Of a stretch of 64,000 bases of DNA, positions 1-11,627 are shown in pieces (positions within the stretch are counted from its first letter, which is position 1; each line of letters begins with the position of its first letter). This DNA comes from Stropharia rugosoannulata (taxonomy: Eukaryota > Basidiomycota > Agaricomycetes > Agaricales > Strophariaceae): positions 1,054,001 through 1,118,000 of the forward strand of contig JANCIK010000012.1 in assembly GCA_028532985.1 (NCBI GenBank). The letters run 5' to 3'. The position numbers and the translations under genes were made by a program. The notes under the pieces are model-generated. The model was not told the DNA's origin and ran no database searches. It saw nothing but the letters and a program-made list of their open reading frames with translations.

Positions 1-3000
1 GAAGACATGGGCGAGGGCGGCGGGATGGCAGTGTGCGTGTGCGACGGCGGTGGAGGGGGTGTCAATGCCGCAATCGGCACGACGGCAGGCGGGCGCGAGC
101 CGAGTCTGAAGGCGGGGTTGAGCGCGTAGCCCTGCACATCCACAGCTACATCCGCAGGTACGGGGACGGGGGCGTATGCACGAGCTGGCGAGCGCGAGCG
201 CTGGTCCAACAGGCGTGCATGCTGGTTCTGATTCGGATAGACCGCCCCGGGCCCACGCCCACGTGCGCGAGCAGTGCGGTGGTGCTGGTACCCAACGCCG
301 CCCCCGTCCGCATCGCCCTCCTCGTCGTCTTCAGAACTAGAAGAAGAGGATGACGAAGATGATGAGGAGTAGACATCCCGTCCGACGACGGGATCGCGCG
401 GCTTGAGCCGGCGCTTCTTAGTCGAAGGCGGCTGTATGGTGTGCGCTAGTGGCGTAGGCTGCGGGTGCAAGACCCCATTCGCCAACTGCGGGGACGGGGG
501 CGAATACGATGACTCCAGGCCAGGCGGGGAGAAGTATCCTTGAGTGGCAAACCTAGGCGAAAGCGGTGCCGAGGATAAGGAAGGCGCGAGCGGCGCAGGC
601 GCAGGTGCGGCTGGGAGCTCACGCGTTGGACGCGTTGGGCGCGGCGGCCCAGCGTGCCCAGCCGCAGACGCGACGCGCAGCGCATGAGCGCGCGCGTGCG
701 GGTGCGCGTATGTCGGTACATTCGCGTTGGCGTCCATCTCCTCTCTCTCATCCCCCTCTCCATCCTCCGCCTCCTGTACCTCCATCACCTCCATTTCAGG
801 AGCTGGCGCTAGTACGGGCACAGGCACAGGCGCGCTGACATACGCATACCCATTCCACCTCGCCTTAGCCTGCGCCTTAGCCCTCTCCTGCTCCTTCTCT
901 CTCGCTTTCAGTCTGCCCACCGTCTCCTCGTCCGACTCCTCGTCTTCATCGCGCACGACCGCCGCACGGGGCACCATCGCAGGCACGCGCGGCGCCGGCT
1001 TGCGCTTCAGCCCGGCGAACGGCAGGCTCAGCCGGTTTGGCGTTGCGCTGGCGTGCGTGCTCTGATTTGGTCTCGCGTTTGCATTCGGAGTCGATGCGAC
1101 TGAGTTGGCGTTTGTCGATGTATTCGCATGTGCATGTGCGTTGGACGTCGACGTCGAGTTCGAGTTCTCTGTCCAGCTCGAGTTCGAGCTGCCATTCACA
1201 TGCACTGCCGCCCCATTCACGCTGCCAACCGTGCGCACGCTCGCGCTCGAGCTGCTGCTTCCACTCCCGCTTCCACTCCCACTCCCACTGCTCTTCCCAT
1301 TCATCTTCCCATTAGCCTTCGTCTTCCCATTGGCCTTCTGAATCCCATTCTGCACACCACTTCCACCACCGCCGCCCAGACCAAACACACCGCCAAAGCC
1401 CGGACTCAGCGGGCCCGGGCTCGCAGGCACGCCCCACTCCTCCGGCGCGGACCACAGCGAGCGCGCAGACCGCACAGACCGCAACGACGGCGCCGCCGAG
1501 CGCGTCGACCCCGCTTTGGTGTGCTCCTTTTTGTGATACTCTTTGACGCCCTGTTCTGTGACAACAGCCGGCGTCGGACTCAGCGGGACTGGGCCCACGG
1601 GCGGGATGGACAGCGTCGGACTACGTGGCGTCTGTGGTCCTTGTCCAGTTCCACGCAATCCAGGTATAATTATAGGCACAGGCGGGATCGCGCGCGTCGG
1701 GCTACGTGGTGTAGTCGGGCTGCGTGGTACGGTGGTGGTCGGGCTTCGTGGTACGGTGGTCGGGCTGCGTAGTACGGTGGTTGGGCTGCGTGGTACGGTG
1801 GTTGAACTTCGCGGTGTGGTCGGACTGCACGGGCTCTGCGGCGCTACACTCGCACCCCCTCCAACAGCTACCACAGATGGCACAGGAGGAACAGGCGGCA
1901 CAAGCGGGCCGAGACGCAGCCCGAGCCCCGCGCGCGCGCTCGCCTTGCGCGCCCGCCGCTCCTCCTTGATGCTCATCGCGGGCGTTGGCGCGGGCGCAGG
2001 GGTGGTGATTGGTGATGGTGTTAGCGCTGGTGATGTTGTAGACATCGGCGCTGGGGTGGGCGTTGGTGCTGGTGAAGTTGTAGGCGTTGGCGCAGCTGTT
2101 GTTGTAGGTACTGGCACAGCTGTTGTAGGCATTGGCGCAGTTGCTAATGTTCGTATTGATTCTGATGGCGCTGGGGTTTGCTCTGGCGCGGGCACGTCCT
2201 CCTCTTCCTTCTTCACTTCAACCTCGTCCTCAACCTCCCCGCTCGGCAACACCGCAATGGGCGGCAGCACCGGCGCCTCTCCTTCACCTCCTCCTCCTCT
2301 TCCTGCTCCTGCTCCTCCTGCTCCTGCTCCTCCTGCTCCACCTCCTGCTCCTTCACCTCCTCCAGTTATACCCCCACCCTCACCCACACCCTCGCGCTCC
2401 AACACAGCCCGGCGTGCCGCAGCCGCCTCCGCCCTCGCCCGGCTGTACATGCTCACCTTCCGCGCGCGCCGGACCGCTTTTATGCTCTGCGTCGGCGCGT
2501 CTGCGTCTGCGTTCACTGGTGTTTGCACGGTGTCTACCACCGGCGTAGCTTCTACCATGAGCGTAGCGCTAGGAGATGGAGGAGTAGGAGTGGCGCTAGG
2601 ATCATCATCAGCAGGACCGAAAGTCGGCGCGCTCGAGACCGGATCCGCCACAGGTATATCCGAAGGAGGTACGTCCACTTCCACCTCCAAAGGCGCAGGT
2701 ACAGGTACAGTTAAGCCAGCCGCACCAGAAGGCGGGAACGTTATACTCCTCGGTGTCGGTGTCGGTGCGCTCTCAGCACTCGCGCTCGCGCTGGTACCAA
2801 GCTCGGCTATAATGCTAGCGTCCATGGGAATGGGTGTATCCAAAGCTAACACAGACGAAGACACAGGCGCAGACGCAGACGCGTTAGATCTACAAAAAGC
2901 AACGGGTTAGCACGTCGCGTGGAGATAAAAAGGAAGTGGGAGGGGGACGTACTCTGATACGGACGCGTTGGACGCGTTGGACTCGAACTCGGGCTCGGAT

Positions 3001-6000
3001 GCGGACGCGGACACGGATGCGCTGGACGGTAGGGCGGACGCTTCACATCCCAACGCGAATTCAGGTTCAGCCACACGCGCGGATACGGACGCAGAGGCAG
3101 AGGCAGACGGGGCGCCTTGCCCATCCTGTCCGTCTCCAGGTTGCATCCCGTCCTCGCCATCGCCATCGCCATCGTCCTCGTCCTCGCCTTGGCGTACTGC
3201 ATGTTTGCCTACCCCATTCTCGCGCTCGCTCGCGCCCTCGCTCTCACCTACTCCGTATTCGCCCTGGACCTCGCGTACTTCATGTTCGCTCTCTCCCGCT
3301 CCTTCTCCGTGTTCGCTCCACTCGCCCCGCGCCCCGCCAACCCCACCCATCCCACCGCCAAACGCACCCGCAACAGCGCCCACAGCGCGCTCTACGCTCC
3401 GCCTGTCGACCGCACGGGCAAAGGTGAGGGCGAGCGTGTGTAGCGGGGCGTGCGGTGTGCTTCCTTGTCCTCCTCCTCCTGGGTCTGGGTGTGGGTATAC
3501 GCGTCCTCCTCCTCCTCCTGCGTCTGGGTCTGCGCGGCCTCCGTCTGGGTATGCGTCTGGGTCTCTGTGTTCATCTCCGGCTCGGGCTAAGCTGTCTCTA
3601 TCTTCAAGTTCACCATCTCCACAATCCAGCCCCACCCCCACCCCCAACGCCACCGCGAGGTCGCCCATGAGCGCGCGCGGGCGCAGGCCGGTGTATAGTG
3701 TGTTGGTGATGTGGAGGGTTAGAGAGGTGAGTGGGCGGCGGCTGTTTTGGGTTTGGGGTTTTTGGGTTTTTTGGGCGGGGTGGGTTTGGGCTTCGAGGTA
3801 GGCTTGGGCTTCGAGGTGTTGAGTGAGATGAGCCAAGGCGGGTTGGCCCTGGGCGGGATGCTGGGCGGGGTGAGAGTAAGAGTGAGAGTCGGGGAGACAA
3901 TGACGTTGGGGTTGGGGCCGGTGTTGCGCTGGCGTCAGGGCCGGCGGCGGCTGATCGTGATCGGCGTTGTTGACGTACGACGCGTACGACGCGTGCGAGG
4001 CGGGCGCTGCTTGGGCGTGTGATGGTAAGGGCGAGGTTTGTGACGCTAAGGGAGAAGAGAATGGGGCACAGAGCAAGAGCGCAAGGCTGGGCGGCGCACT
4101 TAGGGATGTGAGGTGCGGGAGGAGGGATGGGGATGTTAGTGTGCTTGCGAGTGCGAGGGCGAGTGCGGGGTCTGGAGATGAAGCGGGCTTGGATAGGTCG
4201 GAGTGCTCGAATGATAGGTCAGAACGATCGAGCACCAAGTGAGAACGCTCGAAAGGCAGATCTGAACGCTCCTGAGGAAGAGGACGAGGCAGCTCGAACC
4301 CGAGCTCCAACCTCGGCAGGTGCAGCGCGCGTATACCACCCTGCTCGGGCCGCGCGAGCCACGCGAGAAGAGTGCGGAGTGCGTCGCGTGAGAGGGTGGG
4401 CGCGTGCAGGGTTAGCGAGCGCAGAGCCGACGGTGATATCGCGCGCGCAGGCGAAGTAGCAGTTGCAGGACTAAGACACGAGAGGAGTGCGGCGTCAAAG
4501 CCGGGGAGGACGAGGCGCTCAAGCCCCGGCAGGCGCGCGAGCGCGAGTTGGAGCGTCGCGCTGAGCAAAACGGCGCGCGCGTCAGGGACCTGTTCATCCC
4601 CTAAATCCACCACTCTTCCCTGTCCTGCATTACCTGACTTACCCCCCGCGTACACCTCACCCGCACCCTCGGCGCGCCACCACTGGCACGCACCCCACCT
4701 GGTCCACACGACCTCGCGCACGTGCGCCCTGACGTCCGCGCGGGAGAGGAGCAGGGCTAGGAGTGCCTCGGCGGCGCGCGGCGGGAGGCCGTCGAGCACG
4801 AGCGGGGCGAGGAGCGCGGTGCGTACTGCGCGCGCGAAGGCGCGGGAGACGAGCGCGAGTGGTGGAAGGGCGCGCCGCGGGAGGTGGGCTAGGATCCGCG
4901 GGAGGAGCGGGAGGAGGAGGACGCGAGGCGTGGTTACGGTTGTTGCGGATGAGGTTGGCAGCGCTGGAGTGGTGATTGTGCTTTGTGGTGTTAGCGCAGT
5001 CTGCTGCACGCGGACAGGGACGGCCATTGCGCGAGCCGGGGCGCGGGGCGGGATGGGGGGTGGTGCGTTGGTGCGTGGTGGGGTTGACGTTGACTTGTCT
5101 GTCGCCGTTTCTGTCACTTTTTCTGTCTCTGTCGCTGTCGTTGTCTCTGTCTCTGTCTCTACTACCGCTGTCTCCGTCGTGGTCCGGGCCGGATACGCGT
5201 GGGCGCCTACACGCGATTTACTTTGCTCGTCAACAGCCAACGCGCTGTCTGTCTGTCTTCCTTGGGGCTTGGGTGTGGGTGGGACGAAGACTGGGGTGGT
5301 GGGGGGAAAAGGAAAGGCGCGTGCAAGGGCAGCAAGGGACGTGGCTGTGCTGCGGTGTGTGTGAGCGGAGCTAGTGCTCGTTCTAGCGGAGGCCACTTCA
5401 TTAATATATGCCTCATCTCCCAATACACTCCGCCCCTCCGTCTCCGCACCCTTTCCACCCACACCCACGCCCCCACTCGCTTCCACACCCATCCTCTCCT
5501 CCGCTCGCGCCCACCCACCCATGTCAACGTCCACCAGCCCCCCGACGCTGCCCCGCCGCTGCGCCCACCCGCCCCCGCCCCCCGACTCAGCCCCCATCCC
5601 AGGCGTGCTCATCCTCCGCGGGCGCGCCCCGTACCCAGCACCCGCCAGTCCCGCTCCCGCACCAGCCCTCGACTGCGTACCACCATCACCCCGCCGCGTC
5701 TCCCCATACGGCGACGGCGGCCCGTCCACAAACGTCGCCGCGCTCCCCAGCCCACTCGGCAGCCGTATATCATCCTCCTCTTCCTCCTCGTCCTCATCCA
5801 CCCCACCTCTCGCACCCCACACCGCTTCTCCATCTGCACGCACCGCGGTATACCCGAACCCAGCACCGTGCGCGTACGCACTCACCGCCCGGCCTTCTTT
5901 TCCCTTCCCCTTTTCCTTCCCCTTACCACCCGCACCAGCTATAGCAGGCTCAGACGCGCCGAGTCCGCCAACGACGGACCACCACCGCCGTCCGCCCGGT

Positions 6001-6887
6001 TTACTTCTCTTCTCATCTTTGCCCGACCCGCTCTTACTATCATCACTTCCATCCTCTAGTACCACCCCCGCCCGCCCGCGAACGCGCCTGAAGCGTACAC
6101 TGCCTTCATTTCCTCCCTCAGCCTCGCTTACGGCGCGTCCCTCGCCCTCGTCGCCACTCAAACCAGCGTCACCCCCCTCACCCTCACGCTCACCACCCTC
6201 CTCACCTAATGCCACCACAGCGCGCAACCGCGCGTCCACAGCGCCGAGCGCCAAAGCGAGCCCGAGGTCCGCGGCCGGGGCCTTCCTCTTCCTATCCTTC
6301 CTGTCTTTCACGTCTTTCACATCCTTCACGTCCTTCACGTCCTTCACATCCTTACCTGGGCGGAACAGCGCAGAGACACGCCGCGCGAGGGAGGGGCTCG
6401 CGTTCCTCCCCCTTCCTCTTGCGTTTGCGATCGTGTCCGCGTTCGCGCCTGACGAGGACGGTGGGTAAAGCGTGGAGGACGACAGGTACAACGAATCCAA
6501 AGCAGAGGGCATAACCGTCCGCGTGCTCAGCGTCCGCGCGCGTCCAATATTCACGCTAGCGCCGTTGTCACCCCCATCTCCATCCCCAATATCCTTTTCG
6601 TTGTCTGAAACACCGTGACTGGCGCGATCGTCGGGTGGGTCGTCTTTGTCTTGGGCGGTGGGATTGGGCGGTGCGGGTGGAGATGGAGATGCGGATGGTG
6701 GTGGTGGTAGTGGTAGTGGAGATGCGGATGCCGAGGGCGATAGTTTTGGCGATGGTGATGGGGCGCGGAGGATGGGGAGGGTCGCGCCTGATGGTGTCGC
6801 ACTGGGTTCGGTCGCGCCTGGTGCGCTGGATTCGGGTTCGGGCCGCATAGCGTGCTCTGCTCTGCTGCACTGAGTCGTACACTGCAC
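1..6887 (-). CDS. Giant F-box-like low-complexity protein, 3' end beyond the left edge
   Basis: Two minus-strand exons are visible: 6887-2953 and 2889-1, joined by a 63-bp intron (GTACGT donor, GTGCTAACC branch site, TTTTTGTAG acceptor). The second exon stays open in the same frame to the first base, so the product exceeds 2270 residues and is C-terminally incomplete. About residues 654-700 match a fungal F-box (LLPLLPRILAHLPRRALPPL, then LVSRAFARAVR), followed by leucine-rich segments that could be degenerate LRRs. The rest is disordered, with acidic, Ser/Pro/Thr-rich, KDV-repeat and Gly/Ala stretches, and a late block of about eight SPTT(V)PR-like units. F-box proteins usually recruit substrates to SCF ubiquitin ligases; that role here is inference from one short motif. 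The start is either the Met at 6887 or the Met at 6848. Base composition is far more GC-rich than in the rest of the window. Confidence 0.72.
1695..1830 (-). repeat. Tandem SPTT(V)PR-type coding repeat in the F-box-like gene
   Basis: Read on the minus strand, about seven degenerate units of 18-24 bases encode consecutive Ser-Pro-Thr-Thr-(Val)-Pro-Arg blocks. Units differ in length by whole codons only, as expected for a repeat under reading-frame constraint. Such S/T-P runs are common phosphorylation-prone disordered segments; no specific function can be assigned. Confidence 0.7.
6296..6355 (-). repeat. Tandem KDV/KDR-coding 9-base repeat
   Basis: Seven consecutive 9-base units read Asp-Val-Lys five times and then Asp-Arg-Lys on the minus strand, inside the first exon of the F-box-like gene. 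The copies are nearly identical at the DNA level, suggesting recent slippage. Confidence 0.75.
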
Positions 6888-8055
6888 TGCTCTGCTTCAC
6901 TGCACTGTTATACTGCACTGCACGGCGCGTTGAGCGATGGATAAAATGGATAAGAAGACAGTAAAAGAAGAAGAAACAAGAAAAGAAGAAAGGAGAGACA
7001 AGAGAAGTCGTCAGCGTTCTGATATTCGTCACTGCGCGGGGTGGGCGCGGAGGGAAGGAGGGGCGGAAGGAAGGAGGGGCGAAGGGGTGGTGGGAGGATA
7101 AGAGGGAGAGGGAAGGTGCGGTGCGGTGCGGAGGGAAGGAGGATGGACACGGTGGGATAGGCACGATGGGAAGGAGCGAAGCAGGGAGGGTATAAACCAA
7201 AGAGGGAACGGGGCTTACCTGAGACCTCGTGCTGCGTCTGTGCGTCCGTCTGCAGTTCTGCGAGTCTTCACTGGCTGTTATTGGAGTCCTTTGTGCGGGT
7301 CTGAGCGCGCTGCCGGGGTTATGGGTACGGGTACGGTTATGCGGATGGCGCGATGGAGGAGAGGGAGCCGTCGCGCACGGAGGGAAGGGAGGTCGCGGAC
7401 GGGGGAAGGGAAGGAGGGAGGGAGGGCGCGGATAGAGGGAGTTGTCGCGTGGGGAGGAGAGGAGGGAGGGAGTCGCGTGGGGAGGAGAGGGAAGGGAAAA
7501 GGGACCTGAAATTCGGAGAAAGAGCTCGGACAGGACACGGGGGGCAGATCAAAGGTATGTACGTACGTATGTAACTTCACGACCTAACACGACGGACGGT
7601 ATATTCGTACCGTACGCGAAAAAGGTAAAACGCAAACCGCGATCCTGCACAAACCACGCACACACACACGCACACGGAAAAGAAAGGAAGGAAGAAGGAA
7701 GAAGAAGAAAAAAACTTGGGTGAGAAAGAAAGATCAGGTCTGTAACAGTCTGTTACAGTAGCTACGAATACAATACCATACCATGCAATGCAATCAGTTA
7801 CTCGCCTCGCTTCCGGCTACAGTACGCTTAGCCATCGAGGCGACCAACCGGCAAAAAAAAAAGATCGGTCGGTGGGGTGGAGACGGCAACGGCAACGCGT
7901 CTCACCGCGTCGGGTCCCGGGTCGCGGATCCCAGATCCGGCTTGTGCGCTTATTGCAGTGGGTGATCACTGATGAGAGGTGAGAAGCTGTAGCGTTTATG
8001 ATGGAGTATGGATGGATAGGGGTAAGTATGTAGGTGTGTAGCCGTGTAACCAAGC
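6888..8055. other. Gene-poor upstream region of the F-box-like gene
   Basis: This holds the presumed 5' leader and promoter of the minus-strand giant gene. Positions 6856-6925 have overlapping CACTG/CACTGCACTG repeats. Positions 7020-7510 are strongly purine-rich on the plus strand (GGAAGG and GGGAGG runs). Several open frames cross it, but they have the composition of the purine tract and I see no supportable gene. Confidence 0.5.
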
Positions 8056-8756
8056 GTGTCGGTTAGGGCTGGGTTTGTTACTTCAATGTTAGTAACATGG
8101 GGGGTATATCACATGTATCTAACATGTTAGTAACCAATCTCACACGGAGGCGGTCAAAATATGGTGTGATATACTGTGAGATTGCGGTAAGAATAAAAGA
8201 AATTATTTTGCAATGATGAGGGCTCGAACAAAGCTCCTTGAAGCTTGAACGCTAAACGTTGGTCAAGGTTGGTGGAACTGAGGGCGAGTCCAGGCCCATA
8301 TTTCATGGTTCATGATGATGACGTGGACTGCACTTGAATTGTTGGTAGCTAGTCATAGCTACTCCATTGTACTACTCTATCACAACTACTATCCTGCTTT
8401 CTGACTCTGATAAATCGGTCATAAATGCAGATTCTGCAGGACCGGGGGCTGATCAAGCCATGTTAGAAAGTGTTGAGAAGCCTCAGGTGGTAAGAAAACT
8501 GGGTGATTGGGATGCCGACAGCTTTCTGGGTGGGTTGTAGTTGTAGCTGATAGATTTGTGATAGATAGTCCACATTAGATACATCGATCCACTGTGACCA
8601 ACATGTTACTAGCTTTCGGAAAATGCCGACACAGCCACATTCACATGATCAATCTCACAGTTAGTAACCTATCTATCTCACAAGCACCCCAGGCCAAAAG
8701 CAATCTCACGTTACTAACACCGGCCGAAAGCAATCTAACCCAGCCCTAGTGTCGGT
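8056..8756. mobile_element. Non-autonomous hAT-like MITE with 8-bp target duplication
   Basis: The element is 8064-8748 (685 bp). Its left end TAGGGCTGGGTT (8064-8075) is the exact reverse complement of its right end AACCCAGCCCTA (8737-8748). It is flanked on both sides by the identical octamer GTGTCGGT (8056-8063 and 8749-8756), a target-site duplication of hAT length. Subterminal motifs recur in both orientations: GTTAGTAAC or GTTACTAAC near 8089, 8126, 8660 and 8709, and CAATCTCAC near 8136, 8651 and 8702. Such motifs are typical transposase-binding sites in hAT elements. There is no coding capacity, so movement would require a transposase supplied in trans. An exact duplication and intact ends suggest a fairly recent insertion. 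Confidence 0.85.
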
Positions 8757-10808
8757 AACTGTGGAATAGGTAGCGTGTAAGGACTCGAGGCGGATGGGAT
8801 GCGTATGGGAAGCGCGCGTGTATGAAAGGAAGTCTGTATGGGAAGACGCGACGCTTGATCAGGGAGTGAAGAGTGAGGAGTGAGAACGGGCAGGGATATG
8901 GATTTAATTGGGAAGCGCGTCCGCCGGAATGTAAACAGTAAACGGGGCCGGGAGGGTGGCGGGGAACACGCTAACACGTATCGCGCCTGAGCGCTCATCG
9001 TTCAGCTCTTAGACTCAGCACGCGTCGGCGAGTCTTGAGCGTAACAAGATCTGTCCAGTATACTATGCAAGGTCTACGCAAATCCACGCCATACCAGCCT
9101 CGTATGCATAACCCACCTTTTTACCTTTCCACCTTTCCACCTTTCTACCTGCACACCCTCCACCACCCCCCAACCAACCTAAACAATAAAGTCATCCACG
9201 CACGCCATGAAACGCACTGTACTGTCCTATATACTATATATTACATACCCAAAGCCGCCCACGCGCGAGTGAGTGCGTGCATGGTAACCGAGGACCTGGT
9301 TACCGAGGTGGTATGTCAGGGTATGTCTGCAAATAAATCAATCGTGGATGCTGGATTAGATAGACGTGGTTGCTGGGCTGGGCTGGGGTCTGCTGGGGTA
9401 CATATGTAAGTACATAGGGAACGGAAGGGTGGAAATGCGGTTCCCAAGGCGGAAATTGGAGACTCGAGGTTAAGCTTGAGGTTGGTAGGTACTACAAGGC
9501 AGCGTGGATGCGGTTGCTGGTGGGTGTTGAATTAGAGCGGGGCGGTCTGTCATTGCAGAGTTGGACCCGACTGTTGAGTATGTTTGTTTGAGTTGAGTTG
9601 AGAGCCTGGGTGAGGTGGAGTGGAGGCATGGAGCTCTAAATTACTGCAAGTGGACGATCTCGGACAGGGTGGGCGGTGATGATACAGCGCAAGGAATGGG
9701 ATTTTTATGAGGTATATTCGAGAAAGATACCGTATACACTGCACGGCCGTCTTTACTTACAGCCTCCATAGCCTTCGAGGAGAAAATGCACATGTATTGC
9801 GCTCAGTGGGTAGATTACTAGAGCTGCACCGGTCAACATTACTCTGTACTCAGTACAGAGCGGAATAAACATCGCGACAGGACTGGGTATGGGTTTAGAC
9901 TTTAATCAAAGGCAGTACGGTAAACAAAAAAAAAATCAAAGCAAAGCAGATACAGTACCTCAGAACCGCATGCATGCAAGCACCACAAGCGCACAGCGGT
10001 GCGTGGTGCGCGCCTGCATACATAGGACGGTTCTTGCATTCTTTGCTCCATAGGTCTGAATCAGACAAGTTCAACACACGGCCGCACCCCTCGCCAGGCA
10101 CCCGCCATAGTCGTAAAGGTACTTCAGCTGCCAACACCCTGCCCACCTTTTGAATTTTTTATTTACATTATGTACGGACAAGTCATCGAAGTTTGCGTGG
10201 GAGAGCACACGATCGCCGGCCCTGCTCAGAGGCCAGAGGCCAGACTGTGTGTATGTATACTAACTACATACATAAGACGTTCGAATCGTACGCTCGCTGC
10301 CCACTCGTACCCAGCGAAGCCGCCGATCCGGGCGGCGTCTCGACTCTCCACTGCGATAGTCAGCGCACACGAAGTCCTTCAGACGAAGTATCACAGACTT
10401 ATGATGTAGAATACATATCAGTCGGTACTTACATGAACATCACCCCATCACCCCTCCCGCGAGCACCCTTTCGTCCTTCCTAATCCGCACTAGTGTGTCC
10501 ACGAAATATATTGCTTAAATTCAATCTTCATCAAATACATAAGTACAGCCGCGGCGGCGGCGCTTATCTTATTGTTTCACTTTCGCAGCAGCTTTCAATA
10601 TTCAATCCCAACGGGCGGACAGGTGGACAGGTGGACCCTGGCAACGGCGTTTCCTGCGTACCCAGGTCCCATGGTGCAGACCTGAGACAATGCCAGACGT
10701 GAAGACGCTACGCGCCACTGTCAGTATGTCAGTGCCACAGATGAACAACAGACGCGCTAACCGCCGTGTACACTGCGCGTGAAGGAATAGGCGGCGCGCT
10801 AGCCTTTT
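8757..10808. other. Intergenic, no supportable gene
   Basis: About 2 kb between the two transposon copies. Open frames here are short, lack recognisable domains and do not join through plausible introns. The composition is AT-richer than the F-box gene. Nothing further can be supported. Confidence 0.45.
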
Positions 10809-11627
10809 ATAGTAAGTATGGGAAGGTAACTGCACATTTATTCCCACGGCGCGCGACTCATTGATGGCACCGCCGCGCGCGACTCAACGGGTTCTGCAGA
10901 ATATTATTTTGACTGCTACATCCCAGAGGAGTCTATATTTACTTCATATTATGTACTCTGCATATTATATTGTATGAAAAAGTAGAGTTGATTGTAGTTT
11001 AATGTTGGTTTAATGACATTTTGTACCGATGATGGGATTTGCCGAAATATTCCCACGACTTGCCTGCCGCGCGCGACTCTCTGAAGGACTGCCGCGCGCG
11101 ACTCAAACCAAGTAGTCATTTTCAAATGCACCATTATATGTCTTTTTATGAGTAGTAACAATATATGTGTGGTATATACAGTATGAATACACAGATTCTA
11201 CCGTAATATGGGGAACTACATTTATGTTTTAGAAGGAAACTACTACTAAAATTTGACAGGAATATGTGCCTAAGTCCCCATGGATTGAATTGAAAGTATT
11301 TTAGCTGAAAAGGAGGAGATATATAGCTTCATTGTGTACTCAAATGCTATCATTTATGGGTGATATTGGATGGCTTAGTGCAGTTGTAAGTACAAAAAAG
11401 CAGGAAAAACTCGCCCTGTATGCCTCTCAAGGGGATTGATAACCACAAACTCCAGTAATTTACTATTAATACAATACAAATACCTACATATACTTTATTT
11501 CTACCCTAAACACCCAGGATATAGTGAAACAAGCACTGTCCTGTCACATTGAGTCGCGCGCGGCGGTGCCATCAATAAGTCGCGCGCCGTGGGAATAAAT
11601 GTGCAGTTACCTTCCCATAATAGTAAG
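10809..11627. mobile_element. Non-autonomous DNA transposon with 71-bp inverted repeats and 8-bp target duplication
   Basis: The element is 10817-11619 (803 bp). The left terminal repeat 10817-10887 begins TATGGGAAGGTAACTGCACA; the right one, 11549-11619, is its reverse complement over 71 bases with one mismatch. The octamer ATAGTAAG flanks it directly at 10809-10816 and 11620-11627. The 8-bp duplication fits hAT-like or P-like superfamilies; the terminal sequence does not decide between them. A GC-rich motif GCCGCGCGCGACTC occurs inside both repeats and twice more internally (about 11067-11105). There is no transposase frame, so it is a MITE-sized derivative. It shares no end sequence with the copy at 8064-8748 and belongs to a different family. 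Confidence 0.85.

Noticed and set aside
1543..2910. 455-codon plus-strand open frame
   Set aside because: It is wholly antisense to exon 2 and the intron of the F-box-like gene. Its composition (Gly/Val/Ala/Pro repeats) follows from the GC-rich reverse complement, and no domain is visible.
5199..6468. Two long plus-strand Pro/Ser-rich frames (286 and 364 codons)
   Set aside because: Both are antisense to exon 1 of the F-box-like gene, with low-complexity composition and no splice context.
10279..10300. GTTCGAATC-like string suggesting a tRNA T-arm
   Set aside because: No matching acceptor stem, D-arm or anticodon stem could be built around it.
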